DNA from: Ketogulonicigenium vulgare WSH-001
Lineage (GTDB): Bacteria; Pseudomonadota; Alphaproteobacteria; Rhodobacterales; Rhodobacteraceae
Assembly: GCF_000223375.1 (NCBI RefSeq)
Contig: NC_017384.1
Location: forward strand, 1,614,501 to 1,678,500
Direction of reading: 5' to 3'
DNA length: 64,000 bases
The stretch's first letter is position 1. Every line of letters begins with the position of its first letter. The notes below the pieces were generated by a model that ran no database searches, was not told the origin of the DNA, and saw only the letters and a program-made list of their open reading frames with translations. Both the position numbers and the translations under genes were made by a program. Below, one piece after another: positions 44,871 to 54,333 of this stretch.

Positions 44871-45605
44871 TTACGACCAGCGGGCTTTAACGGCCCGCTC
44901 GGCCCGATGCGCGAGGAAAAAACAAAGCACGGCCGTCAGCGTCACCACCAGCGAGACGCCAAAGGCGCGCTCCATGGCGAAACGGCTGGTTGCCTGTGCG
45001 AAAACATAGCCCAGCCCGCTGCGGCCCATCAGATACTCGGCCAAAATGGCAGCAAGAACCGATTCCGGCACGATCAGGCGCAGGGCGATCATCATATCCG
45101 GCACGGCAGAGGGCAGGACGAGGCGGCTGAAGCGCTTGAGACGCCCGGCCCCCAACACGCGCATCAGGTCGTCCGCCCCGCGCGGCAACTGTTGCAGGCC
45201 TTTGCCGACAAAAACAAAGGTCGGAAAAAAGGCGGCAATGGCGACGATGGCGATGACCGTTGTGCTGCCATAGCCAAGTATACGCGCAATGATCGGGATC
45301 AGCGCCACCACCGGCACGGATGAGAATATCAGACCAAACGGCGTCAGCACCCCGGCCAAAAACCGCGAGGCATAGGCGAGACAGGCCACCAGCACACCAA
45401 GGGCGGAACCGATCAACAACCCGGCAAAGGCCGTCCACAAGGTTTGCAACGTATTGACAGCATAGAGCCCCGGATTGCCCAGCATATCCATCAGCACTGG
45501 CAGCGGCGCGGGCAAGACGATGGAATTCAGCCCCGACAGCGAGACCCCCAGTTGCCAGATCGCCAGCAGCAGCAGGATCGGCCAGTTGCGCGACAAAAAG
45601 GTCAT
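44871..45605 (-). CDS. ABC transporter permease (SsuC/ThiX type), second copy
   Basis: 244 residues from ATG 45605, which overlaps the upstream permease stop (ATGA). Six helices and the coupling loop (DLMRVLGAGRLKRFSRLVLP) identify a BPD-type permease of the nitrate/sulfonate/thiamine-precursor class. It is the partner of the permease encoded just before it, giving a heterodimeric channel. Confidence 0.88.
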   Translation of the reverse strand: MTFLSRNWPILLLLAIWQLGVSLSGLNSIVLPAPLPVLMDMLGNPGLYAVNTLQTLWTAFAGLLIGSALGVLVACLAYASRFLAGVLTPFGLIFSSVPVVALIPIIARILGYGSTTVIAIVAIAAFFPTFVFVGKGLQQLPRGADDLMRVLGAGRLKRFSRLVLPSAVPDMMIALRLIVPESVLAAILAEYLMGRSGLGYVFAQATSRFAMERAFGVSLVVTLTAVLCFFLAHRAERAVKARWS

Positions 45606-46348
45606 GCGAACCTCCGCGCGACAAGGCGTTCTGCTTGGGTCATCAGCAGATAGAGCGCAAGTGATGGCACCATGACCAGCAGCACCGCCGACCACAGCAG
45701 CGGGATCTGGAAATTCTGCATGGCGGAAATCATCAACAACCCCAGTCCGCGCGAGGCGCCGAACCATTCGCCCACGATCCCCCCCATAAAGGCGACCGGT
45801 ACAGCAAGCTTCAGGCCGGACACGATCGCGGGCAGCGCCGCAGGTATTTCCAGACGAAAAAAGCGGGTTTGCGGCTTTGCGCCCAGCACGCTGAACAGAT
45901 CATGATGGGCGCGATGCGCGGCCTCGAGGCCCGAAGTCGTCGCGACATAGACAAGGTAAAAGACCGCCAGCGCGGCAATCGCGACCGGGATCTGGTCGCG
46001 CTGCAACAAAACCATGAACACAGGCGCAAGGGCGATGCCCGGCGTTGCATGGATCAAGGCGACAAAGCGGTCGATCCCCGGCCGTGTCACCCGCCAAACC
46101 CGCACCAGCGCAGCCAGCGCAAAACCGATCCCCACGCCAAAGACATAGCCCAGCCCGACCGCCACAAAGCTGGCTGTAGCCGCGCGTTGCAACAGCGCAT
46201 GGTTCGCAGGATTACCCAAAAATCCCAACACGGTGCTCAGAGGTGGCCAGGTCAGTCCGGCAAGACGATACTGGCCGATCAGCTCCCACCCCGCTGCGAA
46301 AATGACGATACCTAAAATGCCAGGCAGCAGCTTTGTCAGCCGTGTCAT
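45602..46348 (-). CDS. ABC transporter permease (SsuC/ThiX type), first copy
   Basis: 248 residues with six helices and the coupling loop DLFSVLGAKPQTRFFRLEIP; GIVGEWFGASRGLGLLM is the family-specific segment. Start and stop overlap the neighbouring ATPase and permease genes by four bases. Two different permeases for one binding protein is less common in this class, which usually has a homodimer. Confidence 0.88.
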   Translation of the reverse strand: MTRLTKLLPGILGIVIFAAGWELIGQYRLAGLTWPPLSTVLGFLGNPANHALLQRAATASFVAVGLGYVFGVGIGFALAALVRVWRVTRPGIDRFVALIHATPGIALAPVFMVLLQRDQIPVAIAALAVFYLVYVATTSGLEAAHRAHHDLFSVLGAKPQTRFFRLEIPAALPAIVSGLKLAVPVAFMGGIVGEWFGASRGLGLLMISAMQNFQIPLLWSAVLLVMVPSLALYLLMTQAERLVARRFA

Positions 46349-47121
46349 TGCGCACCCGATGGCTCGAGCGCCTCGGTCAACTCATCGACAAGACGGTGGA
46401 ATTCAGGATCGCGCATCACCGAGGGATCACGTGGGCGGCCAAAGGGCACGCGCAGATCGCGGATGACACGGCCCGGTCGGCCCGACATGACCAAGATACG
46501 GTCTGCAAGGAACAAAGCCTCGTCCACCGCATGGGTGACCAGCAGCGTCGTCAGCGTGCGCGTCGACCAGATACGCTGCAGTTCCACATTCATGTGGCGG
46601 CGTGTGACCGCATCCAATGCGCCAAAGGGCTCGTCCAGCAACAAAACATCCGGCTGCAATACAAGCGCCCGCGCAATGGATGCGCGCTGGCGCATTCCGC
46701 CTGACAACTGGCTGGGTCGCGCGTGTTCAAAACCCGTCAGCCCCACCAACGCGATCAGTTCGGCCACGCGGGCATGATCGACGCTTTGCCCGGCAACTTG
46801 GAATGGCAGCGCGATATTCTGCGCGATCGAAAGCCATGGCAGCAAGGCGTGATCTTGAAATGCAACGCCCAGCCTATGCGCCTTTGACAGCGCGGCGGGG
46901 CTGCGTCCTTCGATACTGACACTGCCGGTGGTTGCCGTGTCCAACCCTGCCACCAACCGCAAGATCGTGCTTTTGCCACAACCCGAGGGCCCCAGCAGCG
47001 CGACGAATTCACCCGGTGCAAGGCTTAGATCGATGCCCTCTAGCGCGGTCAGCTGGCGGCCACCCTCGAGTTTAAAGCTTTTTGAGACACCGCAAAGGCT
47101 GATGGCAGGATCTTTGGTCAC
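46345..47121 (-). CDS. ABC transporter ATPase (SsuB/TauB/ThiZ type)
   Basis: 258 residues. The Walker A is GPSGCGKST, the Q-loop is VAFQDHALLPWL, the signature is LSGGMRQRASIAR and the Walker B is VLLLDEPFGALDAVTRR. These are the marks of the nitrate/sulfonate/taurine ATPase family. It lies 55 bases after the binding-protein gene, beyond a GC-rich hairpin. Confidence 0.92.
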   Translation of the reverse strand: MTKDPAISLCGVSKSFKLEGGRQLTALEGIDLSLAPGEFVALLGPSGCGKSTILRLVAGLDTATTGSVSIEGRSPAALSKAHRLGVAFQDHALLPWLSIAQNIALPFQVAGQSVDHARVAELIALVGLTGFEHARPSQLSGGMRQRASIARALVLQPDVLLLDEPFGALDAVTRRHMNVELQRIWSTRTLTTLLVTHAVDEALFLADRILVMSGRPGRVIRDLRVPFGRPRDPSVMRDPEFHRLVDELTEALEPSGAQ

Positions 47122-47143
47122 GCGCGTATTCCGTCAAAGGGAT

Positions 47144-47167
47144 TCCCCGGGCTGCACAGCCCGGGGA
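47144..47167 (-). promoter_or_regulatory. Intercistronic hairpin between binding-protein and ATPase genes
   Basis: CCCCGGGCT (47145-47153) pairs with AGCCCGGGG (47158-47166) around a 4-nt loop, extended by one T-A pair. No T-run follows on the minus strand, so it probably shifts expression toward the binding protein rather than ending transcription. Confidence 0.65.
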
Positions 47168-47176
47168 GATAGGGGA

Positions 47177-48202
47177 TTAAAGTGAGGCAATCGCCTCTTC
47201 CAGCGGGCCAAGATCGATCAGATCGCTGGCGGCGGGCAGCCCTGTCAGGCCTGCGGCGGCGGCAACAGGCAGAATGTTCGTCTCGTACAGCGCGGGATCG
47301 AACCAGAATGGGCCGGGCGCGCCTGCAACGGCCGTCAGCGGCTGGCCCAGCTCGCTCTGGCGGATCTGTTGGTCCAGATCGAGGCCGAAATCGACACCAT
47401 ATTTCGTCGCACCCAGCTCGGCCCCATAGGCCGGGTTGGCGCCGTTCTCGATCCAGCCACGCAGCAGCGCGCGCAGATAGCCAACGACCAGCGGACGATT
47501 TTGCGCCACATAATCGCGCTTTGCGACAATGGGGCCTGCGGGCACATCATAGCCCAAATCGCGCAGCAGCGTGACGTGGAAATCCTGACCCGCGACCATG
47601 CCCATCTTTTCAAAGGTGATCGGCTGGTTGGTGGCAAAGGCCATATAGACATCGCCATCGCCCGCCAGCAGCGGCTCGGGCGAAAAGCCGGTCGGCACCA
47701 TCTCATAGTCCAGGGGCAGACCGGCTTTGGTCAGAATGAAATCGATGGTGTTCTTATCCGCCGGCATTTGGCTGAGGATACGCTTGCCCACCAGATCCGC
47801 CGGGGTCAGTACGGGGTTGGCAGAAAGCGACATCAGCGCCGCAGGGTTGGCAGGGAAAGCGGCGCCCAGAACAACGAAATCATTGTCACGGTTCAGCGTC
47901 TCGAACAGCGGGATCCAGTCGCCACCTGCAAAATCCGCCTGCCCCGCCGCCAGTCGCACCAAAACGCCCGGTGCGTTCGGGCCGCCCGGCGTATAGGCGA
48001 TCTCGATCCCCTCTTCGGCGAAATACCCCTTTTCGATCGCGACCCACAGGCCGGCATATTCAGCGTTGGGAATCCAGCCCAGCGCGGTCGAGACGACCGG
48101 CATGGATTGCGCAATCGCCATACGCGGCAGGCTGAAACCTGCAGCAGCCGCACCGCCAAGGGCCAAAAGGCTACGGCGCGAAAGAGGAAGAGCAGTTGTC
48201 AT
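47177..48202 (-). CDS. Periplasmic substrate-binding protein, NMT1/THI5-like, Tat-type signal
   Basis: 341 residues from ATG 48202; ATG 48214 is an alternative. The leader LSRRSLLALGGAAAAGFSLP has the twin-arginine pattern, so export by the Tat system encoded at 25-27 kb is likely. The mature protein follows the SsuA/THI5 fold: TALGWIPNAEYAGLWVAIEKGYF, then AAGQADFAGGDW and a MSLSANPVLTPADLVGKRI hinge. The ligand is unknown; the THI5-like class binds pyrimidines, sulfonates or nitrate, and the deoxyribosyltransferase in the operon favours a pyrimidine-like ligand. Confidence 0.87.
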   Translation of the reverse strand: MTTALPLSRRSLLALGGAAAAGFSLPRMAIAQSMPVVSTALGWIPNAEYAGLWVAIEKGYFAEEGIEIAYTPGGPNAPGVLVRLAAGQADFAGGDWIPLFETLNRDNDFVVLGAAFPANPAALMSLSANPVLTPADLVGKRILSQMPADKNTIDFILTKAGLPLDYEMVPTGFSPEPLLAGDGDVYMAFATNQPITFEKMGMVAGQDFHVTLLRDLGYDVPAGPIVAKRDYVAQNRPLVVGYLRALLRGWIENGANPAYGAELGATKYGVDFGLDLDQQIRQSELGQPLTAVAGAPGPFWFDPALYETNILPVAAAAGLTGLPAASDLIDLGPLEEAIASL

Positions 48203-48247
48203 CGTCTTGAGCATCCCTGTAAAGATTTTAGGCATCTGTTGCAGGCA

Positions 48248-48294
48248 TGTAGTTTTTCTTACATCGTCACAATCAAGATGTAATATGATTTACA
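48248..48294. promoter_or_regulatory. Two inverted-repeat operators in the ABC operon/RpiR divergent region
   Basis: TGTAG-N6-TTACA (48248-48263) and TGTAA-N6-TTACA (48279-48294) share the same half-site and spacing, and their starts are 31 bp apart, about three helical turns. They lie in the 84-117 bp divergent region, which fits a dimeric RpiR protein binding twice and controlling both directions. Confidence 0.65.
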
Positions 48295-48319
48295 CGTAAT
48301 TTTTTTCCGGAGACCCGCG

Positions 48320-49216
48320 ATGAACCACGGCAACCGCCTATTTTCTGGGCTTCCGGCTGAAAGTACAGTCGCGCGGGCCATTCAAAACGCCCTGCCCGCC
48401 ATGAGCGAGGCACAGCGCCGCTTTGCCGCCTTGGTTCAGGCCGAGCCGCTGCGCGTCGCACGTCTCAGTATCAATGATGCCGTTTCCGGGGCGGATGTGT
48501 CGGTCGCCACCGCAAACCGGTTCGCCACAGCGCTGGGTTACGCAGGCTATCCCGAATTTCGCGCCGATCTGATCCGTGCGTTCGAGGATTTCTTTGTCCC
48601 TGTTGAACGGCTGAAACGCCGTCAGGCCGAAAAGCGCAGTGCTATGGATATCGCGCAAGCCGCCTTTGCCGAGGATCTGGAAAGCATTGGCGCGACCGCC
48701 TCCAGCTTGGACAGCGCCTCGCTCGAGGCCGCTGTGCAACAAATCATCGCGGCGCGCCGTGTCTTTGTCGCGGGCTTTGACCTTTCTGCGCATCTGGGCG
48801 GCATGTTGGCCATCGGCCTCGTGATGACCGGCTGTGATGCGCAGACCGTCCCCTCGGGCGGTGGCGCGGTAGGGGCGGTTCGCACGCTGACCCGGATGGG
48901 GCCGCAGGATCTGGTCATCACCATCGCCTTTCCGCATTACTATCGCGACACGATAGATATGGCGGGTTTCGCCAAAGGCGCGGGCATCCCGGTGCTGGCA
49001 ATCACGGATAGCCCGCGCTCGCCGCTGGTGCCGCTGGCGCAGGTCGCGCTTTATGTGACCGCAAAGCAGGAGTTGAACGCGCCCTCCCCGTCCTCTGCCG
49101 CGATCCTGAGCCTTATCGAGGCATTGGTCGCCACCGTTGCCAGCCAGCGCCCCGAAGCCGCCGAAGCCAGCGAGCGCTTTGCAAGCTCGGCCTATCCATG
49201 GATGACCAATCGCTAA
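48320..49216 (+). CDS. MurR/RpiR-family transcriptional regulator
   Basis: 298 residues. The N-terminal HTH_6 domain (about 20-95) contains VSVATANRFATALGYAGYPEFR, and the C-terminal SIS phosphosugar-binding domain (about 110-270) contains RRVFVAGFDLSAHLGGMLAIG and DLVITIAFPHYYRDTIDMA. RpiR regulators sense phosphorylated sugars and usually act on adjacent genes; here the divergent ABC/deoxyribosyltransferase operon is the obvious target. A ligand such as deoxyribose phosphate would fit the operon, but this is inference. Confidence 0.9.
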   Translation: MNHGNRLFSGLPAESTVARAIQNALPAMSEAQRRFAALVQAEPLRVARLSINDAVSGADVSVATANRFATALGYAGYPEFRADLIRAFEDFFVPVERLKRRQAEKRSAMDIAQAAFAEDLESIGATASSLDSASLEAAVQQIIAARRVFVAGFDLSAHLGGMLAIGLVMTGCDAQTVPSGGGAVGAVRTLTRMGPQDLVITIAFPHYYRDTIDMAGFAKGAGIPVLAITDSPRSPLVPLAQVALYVTAKQELNAPSPSSAAILSLIEALVATVASQRPEAAEASERFASSAYPWMTNR

Positions 49217-49281
49217 TCTGATTAACCGCTTCCTTACCCTTGCGGTGCTAAAACCTACGCAGCTATCTGGGGGATCGGTAA

Positions 49282-50430
<1,149 letters not shown>

Positions 50431-50645
50431 ATCGCGCCAAAATTGCATATGACATTTTCATACGCGGTGGCAGTTGCGTCAGCGTGCATCAGCGGACTTT
50501 GATGGTCAAAAGCCCCTGCAAAGCCCCCATCTTGGTCCAGCCGCCTGATCATAAGCGCCGCCAGATGCACCAGACATATCAATAAATTGACGCATCACGT
50601 CGGTATTACATAAAAGGTTAAGAAACGCCGATATGAAAGAATCAC

Positions 50646-51809
50646 ATGCCAACCTTTACCCTTCAGATCCGCACTCCCGCGGCTGGTTACGACGTTGTGG
50701 ACAACGATCAAGGTAAGCTAAGCACCTATTCCGACGCCATAATTGTCAATACCGATAGCAACGTCTTCTCTTCGGCCGCTTATAGATCGGCGTTGGACGT
50801 TTATCGGGAACAGACGGCGGGGACCAATCCCAGCTATGACCAATACCTGACATATCTTATTGATCTACTGCCCCAATTCGGCGTGAATACAACAGCCGAA
50901 GATTTCACACAACAACATGGCCCCACCTTTCCTGCGGGAAGCTTTGTCTTTTTTGGTCATACTTGGAGCAGTTCACCAGGCGGAAAAGACTTTGATGTTA
51001 TGGAGGTTTTGCTGCTCGATCCTGAAAAATTGACGTCCCAAATCAATTATGTCGCACCGGTATATGGATTTATTGGCGATATCCCAGACGCGGGCGAGCC
51101 ATTTCAAGTCATGCATAATACGCATCAAGCGGGATATCTTCCCGACAAGCCTCCAATTTCATTTGATATTTCTCGCTACATGCTTGCGCCTTGCTTTACG
51201 GCGGGTACATTCATCGAAACAGATCGCGGGGATATCGCGATCGAGGCGTTACGCATAGGCGATCTTGTCAAAACGATCGATAATGGACTGCAACCCATTC
51301 GCTGGATCGGCTCAAGCAGGATCTGCAGCAATGCACTTTCGTCAAATACCAAACTGCGGCCGATCCAAATCAGCGCCGACGCCCTAGGTGCGGGTGTCCC
51401 GGCGCATGATCTTGTTGTTTCGCCGCAGCATCGCGTGCTGATCCGCTCTAAAATATCCGATCGGATGTTCGGAGCCGCTGAAGTTCTTGTTCCAGCGGTA
51501 AAATTGACCGCCCTGCCCGGCATTTTCACCGATAACTCCTGTGATCCGGTGGAGTATTTCCATATTTTATTCGATCAACATGAGATGGTGAGGTCAAACG
51601 GCGCGATCACCGAAACCCTGCACACCGGCCCAATCGCATTGCGCAGCCTGTCGAGCGCAGCGCGCGCCGAGATTTTCGCAATCTTCCCAGAGCTCGCCGC
51701 GCTTGGCGTGCCAAGGCCGCTTGCCCGTTCAACGCCTGCGGGCAAAGATGCGGCAGCACTGATTGCGCGGCATTTGAAAAACCAAAAGCCTGTCCAGATC
51801 GGGCTATAA
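50646..51809 (+). CDS. Hint-domain protein 1 (putative autoprocessing, 183+205 residues)
   Basis: 387 residues. A Hint_2 (hedgehog/intein-type) module starts at Cys183 (APCFTAGTFIETDRGDIA), continues with RIGDLVKTIDNGLQPIRWIG and the VSPQHRVLIRSK block, and ends with a conserved tail (EYFHILFDQHEMVRSNGA, SSAARAEIFAIFPEL). If the Cys acts as in other Hint domains, the chain splits into an N-part of 182 residues and a C-part of 205. The N-part has no recognised domain and no signal peptide. Two relatives lie at 54.3 and 56.8 kb. The 230 bp after it contain nothing I recognise. Confidence 0.8.
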   Translation: MPTFTLQIRTPAAGYDVVDNDQGKLSTYSDAIIVNTDSNVFSSAAYRSALDVYREQTAGTNPSYDQYLTYLIDLLPQFGVNTTAEDFTQQHGPTFPAGSFVFFGHTWSSSPGGKDFDVMEVLLLDPEKLTSQINYVAPVYGFIGDIPDAGEPFQVMHNTHQAGYLPDKPPISFDISRYMLAPCFTAGTFIETDRGDIAIEALRIGDLVKTIDNGLQPIRWIGSSRICSNALSSNTKLRPIQISADALGAGVPAHDLVVSPQHRVLIRSKISDRMFGAAEVLVPAVKLTALPGIFTDNSCDPVEYFHILFDQHEMVRSNGAITETLHTGPIALRSLSSAARAEIFAIFPELAALGVPRPLARSTPAGKDAAALIARHLKNQKPVQIGL

Positions 51810-52039
51810 TTGCGGCCATTACACAGGCAGGCCCATCGGCAGACTTGCATGGCCGCCTGCGCTATTTGGGTTTGCGCAGCCATCAGCCGATTTCAACACG
51901 CGACAGGGGCCTAAACGCCAGCCGATCTGAACACAAATGTGAGGTCGCAAATCCCCGCAGCCTTGGATATGACAGCGGGGCCCGCCATGCGCCCACAGCC
52001 ATTGGCGCATGTGCTTTCGATAGCTAAGAGAGGCGCAAT

Positions 52040-52645
52040 ATGAATGCGTTGCGTGTAGATTTCGTAACTGGAGCGGTCGCTTATAGGCTAAGGTCCGGTG
52101 GCGGCAAATCACAACCGATCGCGCGCGCGCTGGGCTTTCGCGCCGGGCAAGACATGAATGTCGTGGATGCGACCGCTGGCTTGGGGCGCGACTCATTCTT
52201 GTTCGCTTCGCTGGGCGCGAACGTGACGATGATCGAGCGTTCTGCCCAGATGTACGCCTTATTGCGCGCCGGCATGGATGAAGCGCGCGCCGCAGGGCCT
52301 GAATTTGCAGACATTATCAACCGAATGACATTGCTTCATGGCGATGCAATGCAGCTGCTGCCCGGCCTGTCGCCCGATGTCATATTCGTCGACCCGATGC
52401 ATCCCCCGCGCCGCAGCTCGGCATTGGTTAAGCTAGAGCTGCGCCAAGTGCGCGAGATCGTCGGCTTTGACGAGGATGCCGCCGATCTCATGCGCGTCGC
52501 CCTTGCGCATGCGAAAAAGCGAGTCGTCCTTAAATGGCCGCGCAAAGGTGACGCCATGGCGGGCATCCCCGCCCCTTCGCATCAGATCTTGGGGAAATCG
52601 ACACGGTATGACGTGTTTATCACAAAACGCGGTCCTGGCGTTTAG
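52040..52645 (+). CDS. rsmJ: RsmJ-like rRNA methyltransferase, short N-terminus
   Basis: 201 residues against about 250 in E. coli RsmJ (16S rRNA m2G1516). The aligned part is clear: VDFVTGAVAYRLRSGGGKSQ, the SAM motif VVDATAGLGRDSFLFASLG, the IER acidic loop, the catalytic VDPMHPPRRSSALVK and KRVVLKWPR. The ~50-residue N-terminal domain of RsmJ is missing; no frame upstream supplies it. RsmJ is mostly a gammaproteobacterial gene, so its place at the edge of an island suggests transfer. The cytoplasmic target is inferred from homology. Confidence 0.78.
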   Translation: MNALRVDFVTGAVAYRLRSGGGKSQPIARALGFRAGQDMNVVDATAGLGRDSFLFASLGANVTMIERSAQMYALLRAGMDEARAAGPEFADIINRMTLLHGDAMQLLPGLSPDVIFVDPMHPPRRSSALVKLELRQVREIVGFDEDAADLMRVALAHAKKRVVLKWPRKGDAMAGIPAPSHQILGKSTRYDVFITKRGPGV

Positions 52646-52768
52646 CACAAGGCAACCACCGCATCGCGGCGCAAGACTGCGGTTGAAGTGAGGGGACATT
52701 GCCCGCGAAAACATGCCGATTATGATCCGCATGGTTGCGGAAGGCTGTGATCTATAGGGGGATAAGGC

Positions 52769-52814
52769 TGGTGCTGTGAGAGAGGATTGAACTCTCGACC
52801 TCTCCCTTACCAAG
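52769..52814 (-). tRNA. 3' fragment of tRNA-Thr(GGT), probable integration scar
   Basis: On the minus strand the last 46 nt of a tRNA are intact: anticodon loop TTGGTAA, 3' anticodon strand GGGAG, T-arm GAGAG-TTCAATC-CTCTC, acceptor strand TCACAGC, discriminator A and CCA. The D-arm, 5' acceptor strand and 5' anticodon strand are absent; the bases ahead (CATTC) no longer pair. It cannot be functional. Such 3' pieces arise when an integrase uses a tRNA gene as attB. The truncated side faces higher coordinates, where the prophage genes lie. Confidence 0.75.
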
Positions 52815-53126
52815 AATGTGATCTGTGCCCAAGTATTTGATATTTGCACAATGAAGCGCTCTTTTTACAGCCTACACAGGCCGATGTGCAGCCTTTGTTC
52901 CCATTTGCAGGTTCAACGAACCAACGAGCACTCCCCAGATAGGCTATCCAGTCCCAAGAGGCCGAATTGGCATGACAGCAAACCCATCACCTGAGCCTGA
53001 AATCCGCGGATTGTGTTGCGCGCCGCTCGAACAAGTAACGGCGAGAATCACGACCCGAGGCACCAAGCAAAATCGGCGTACCGGAAACTTCCACTAGATC
53101 TTACACGCTCAGGCATCTTCATCCCG
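52815..53126. other. Non-coding stretch between the tRNA fragment and the zinc-ribbon gene
   Basis: About 310 bp without a supportable gene, RNA or repeat. Given its place beside the tRNA fragment it may include the attachment-site arm of the integrated element, but no integrase remnant is readable. Confidence 0.4.
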
Positions 53127-53423
53127 CTAGATCCACTTGGTCACCCGCCCCACTGGCCGCCGGATCTTGCCGATCCGCTGCATCAGTTCAGGATAGGGAA
53201 ACATCCATCGCATCACCATCCACTCTCCTGTCCGGCACGCCGCACATGGCCAGGGCGGGACATGGGCCTCGTGGAACGGCTCCAATACCTTGACCAGATC
53301 AGAGGCCCAGTAATACCGCTGCTGCTTGCAGCCGGTGCACTGCATTGCGATCAGCAAACTGTCGCGCGCACAATCACTGACGCTGCGATTGCGGAATTTG
53401 TTGGTGGTCGGCACCGCTGGCAT
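53127..53423 (-). CDS. Small double-CxxC zinc-ribbon protein
   Basis: 98 residues. Two CxxC pairs (CTGCKQQRYYWASDL and WPCAACRTGEW) 30 residues apart suggest one zinc ribbon; the tail VRRPVGRVTKWI-like ending (IRRPVGRVTKWI) is basic and aromatic. I recall proteins of this kind as frequent neighbours of SRAP genes in Rhizobiales and Rhodobacterales; the SRAP pseudogene lies 66 bases away in the opposite direction here. Function unknown. Confidence 0.65.
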   Translation of the reverse strand: MPAVPTTNKFRNRSVSDCARDSLLIAMQCTGCKQQRYYWASDLVKVLEPFHEAHVPPWPCAACRTGEWMVMRWMFPYPELMQRIGKIRRPVGRVTKWI

Positions 53424-53489
53424 GTGACGCTCTCCTAACGGACAGGAACATTACCAGAACACTTTAGCGCTTCCCATACGGAGAAATCC

Positions 53490-54101
53490 ATGTGCAATCT
53501 CTACAGCCACACTTCCACTCAAGAGGCGATGGCGCGGCTCTTCAAACCCAATGAGGTGGTGGATCGCCTAGGAAATTATGAGCCGCAGCCAGAGATTTAT
53601 CCCGACCAGTTGGCGCCGATTGTGCGGGCCGAGGGCGATCAGATCATCTTGCAAACTGCCCGCTGCGGCCTGCCGACGCCAGAGACCTATCTGGAGGGGC
53701 ACGCGGTCGATCGAGGCGTGACCAACATCCGCAACACCAGCTCACCCCACTGGCGGCGCTGGCTGGGCACTGCGCACCGCTGCCTTGTGCCTCTGACCTC
53801 TTTTGCCGAGCCTGCAGGCAAGGGAAAAGGCAACGTATGGTTTCACCTTGCCGACTACCGGCCCGCCATGTTCGCGGGCCTCTATGTGCCAGACTGACCG
53901 AGCGTGCGCAAAAAGGCGGACGGCGAGACGACAGACAACCTGTTCGCCGCCCTTACTTGCGATCCGAATGCGACGATCGTACGGATCCACCCCAAGGCCA
54001 TGCCTGTCATTCTGACCCAACGCGCCGCGCTGCGCACTTGGCTGCGCGCGGGTTTGAATGAGGCGCGTGCACTACAAAACCCCATAAAAGATGAGTTTTG
54101 A
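53490..54101 (+). pseudogene. SRAP (YedK/HMCES-like) gene interrupted by an in-frame TGA
   Basis: The first 135 codons encode an SRAP protein: catalytic Cys2 (MCNLYSHTS), RGVTNIRNTSSPHWRRWLG and HRCLVPLTSFAEP. TGA at 53895-53897 then stops translation, but the same frame continues with SVRKKADGETTDNLFAA and RIHPKAMPVILTQ, the expected rest of the family. Relatives have Trp at the stop, so one TGG-to-TGA change explains the break. The end (NPIKDEF) is also shorter than usual. SRAP proteins crosslink abasic sites in single-stranded DNA; the shortened product lacks the His motif and should be inactive. Between 54102 and 54333 lies an AT-rich stretch that probably holds the next gene's promoter. 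Confidence 0.8.
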
Positions 54102-54333
54102 TCGTCGAGCGGGATTAGGCTTGAAGTTAGGTTTCAATGCCTTGCAAGAGGCCGCACACAAGAATCGCTTGCTAGTATACTTTTCTATTTACTTAAATTA
54201 ACGCAGGGTTAAGGTAACTTATGCCGTAAAGGCATAACGTCCGTAGACTATAATTCGCTCAAAAACGCCTGCGAAAACGAGAGTTTTTCTCGTTTAAAGT
54301 TTGTAACTTAATCGGTGATATCAGGAGCTTAAC

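Noticed and set aside
52433..52849. Minus-strand frame across the rsmJ end and the tRNA fragment
   Set aside because: It runs through a recognisable tRNA piece and the well-supported methylase gene.
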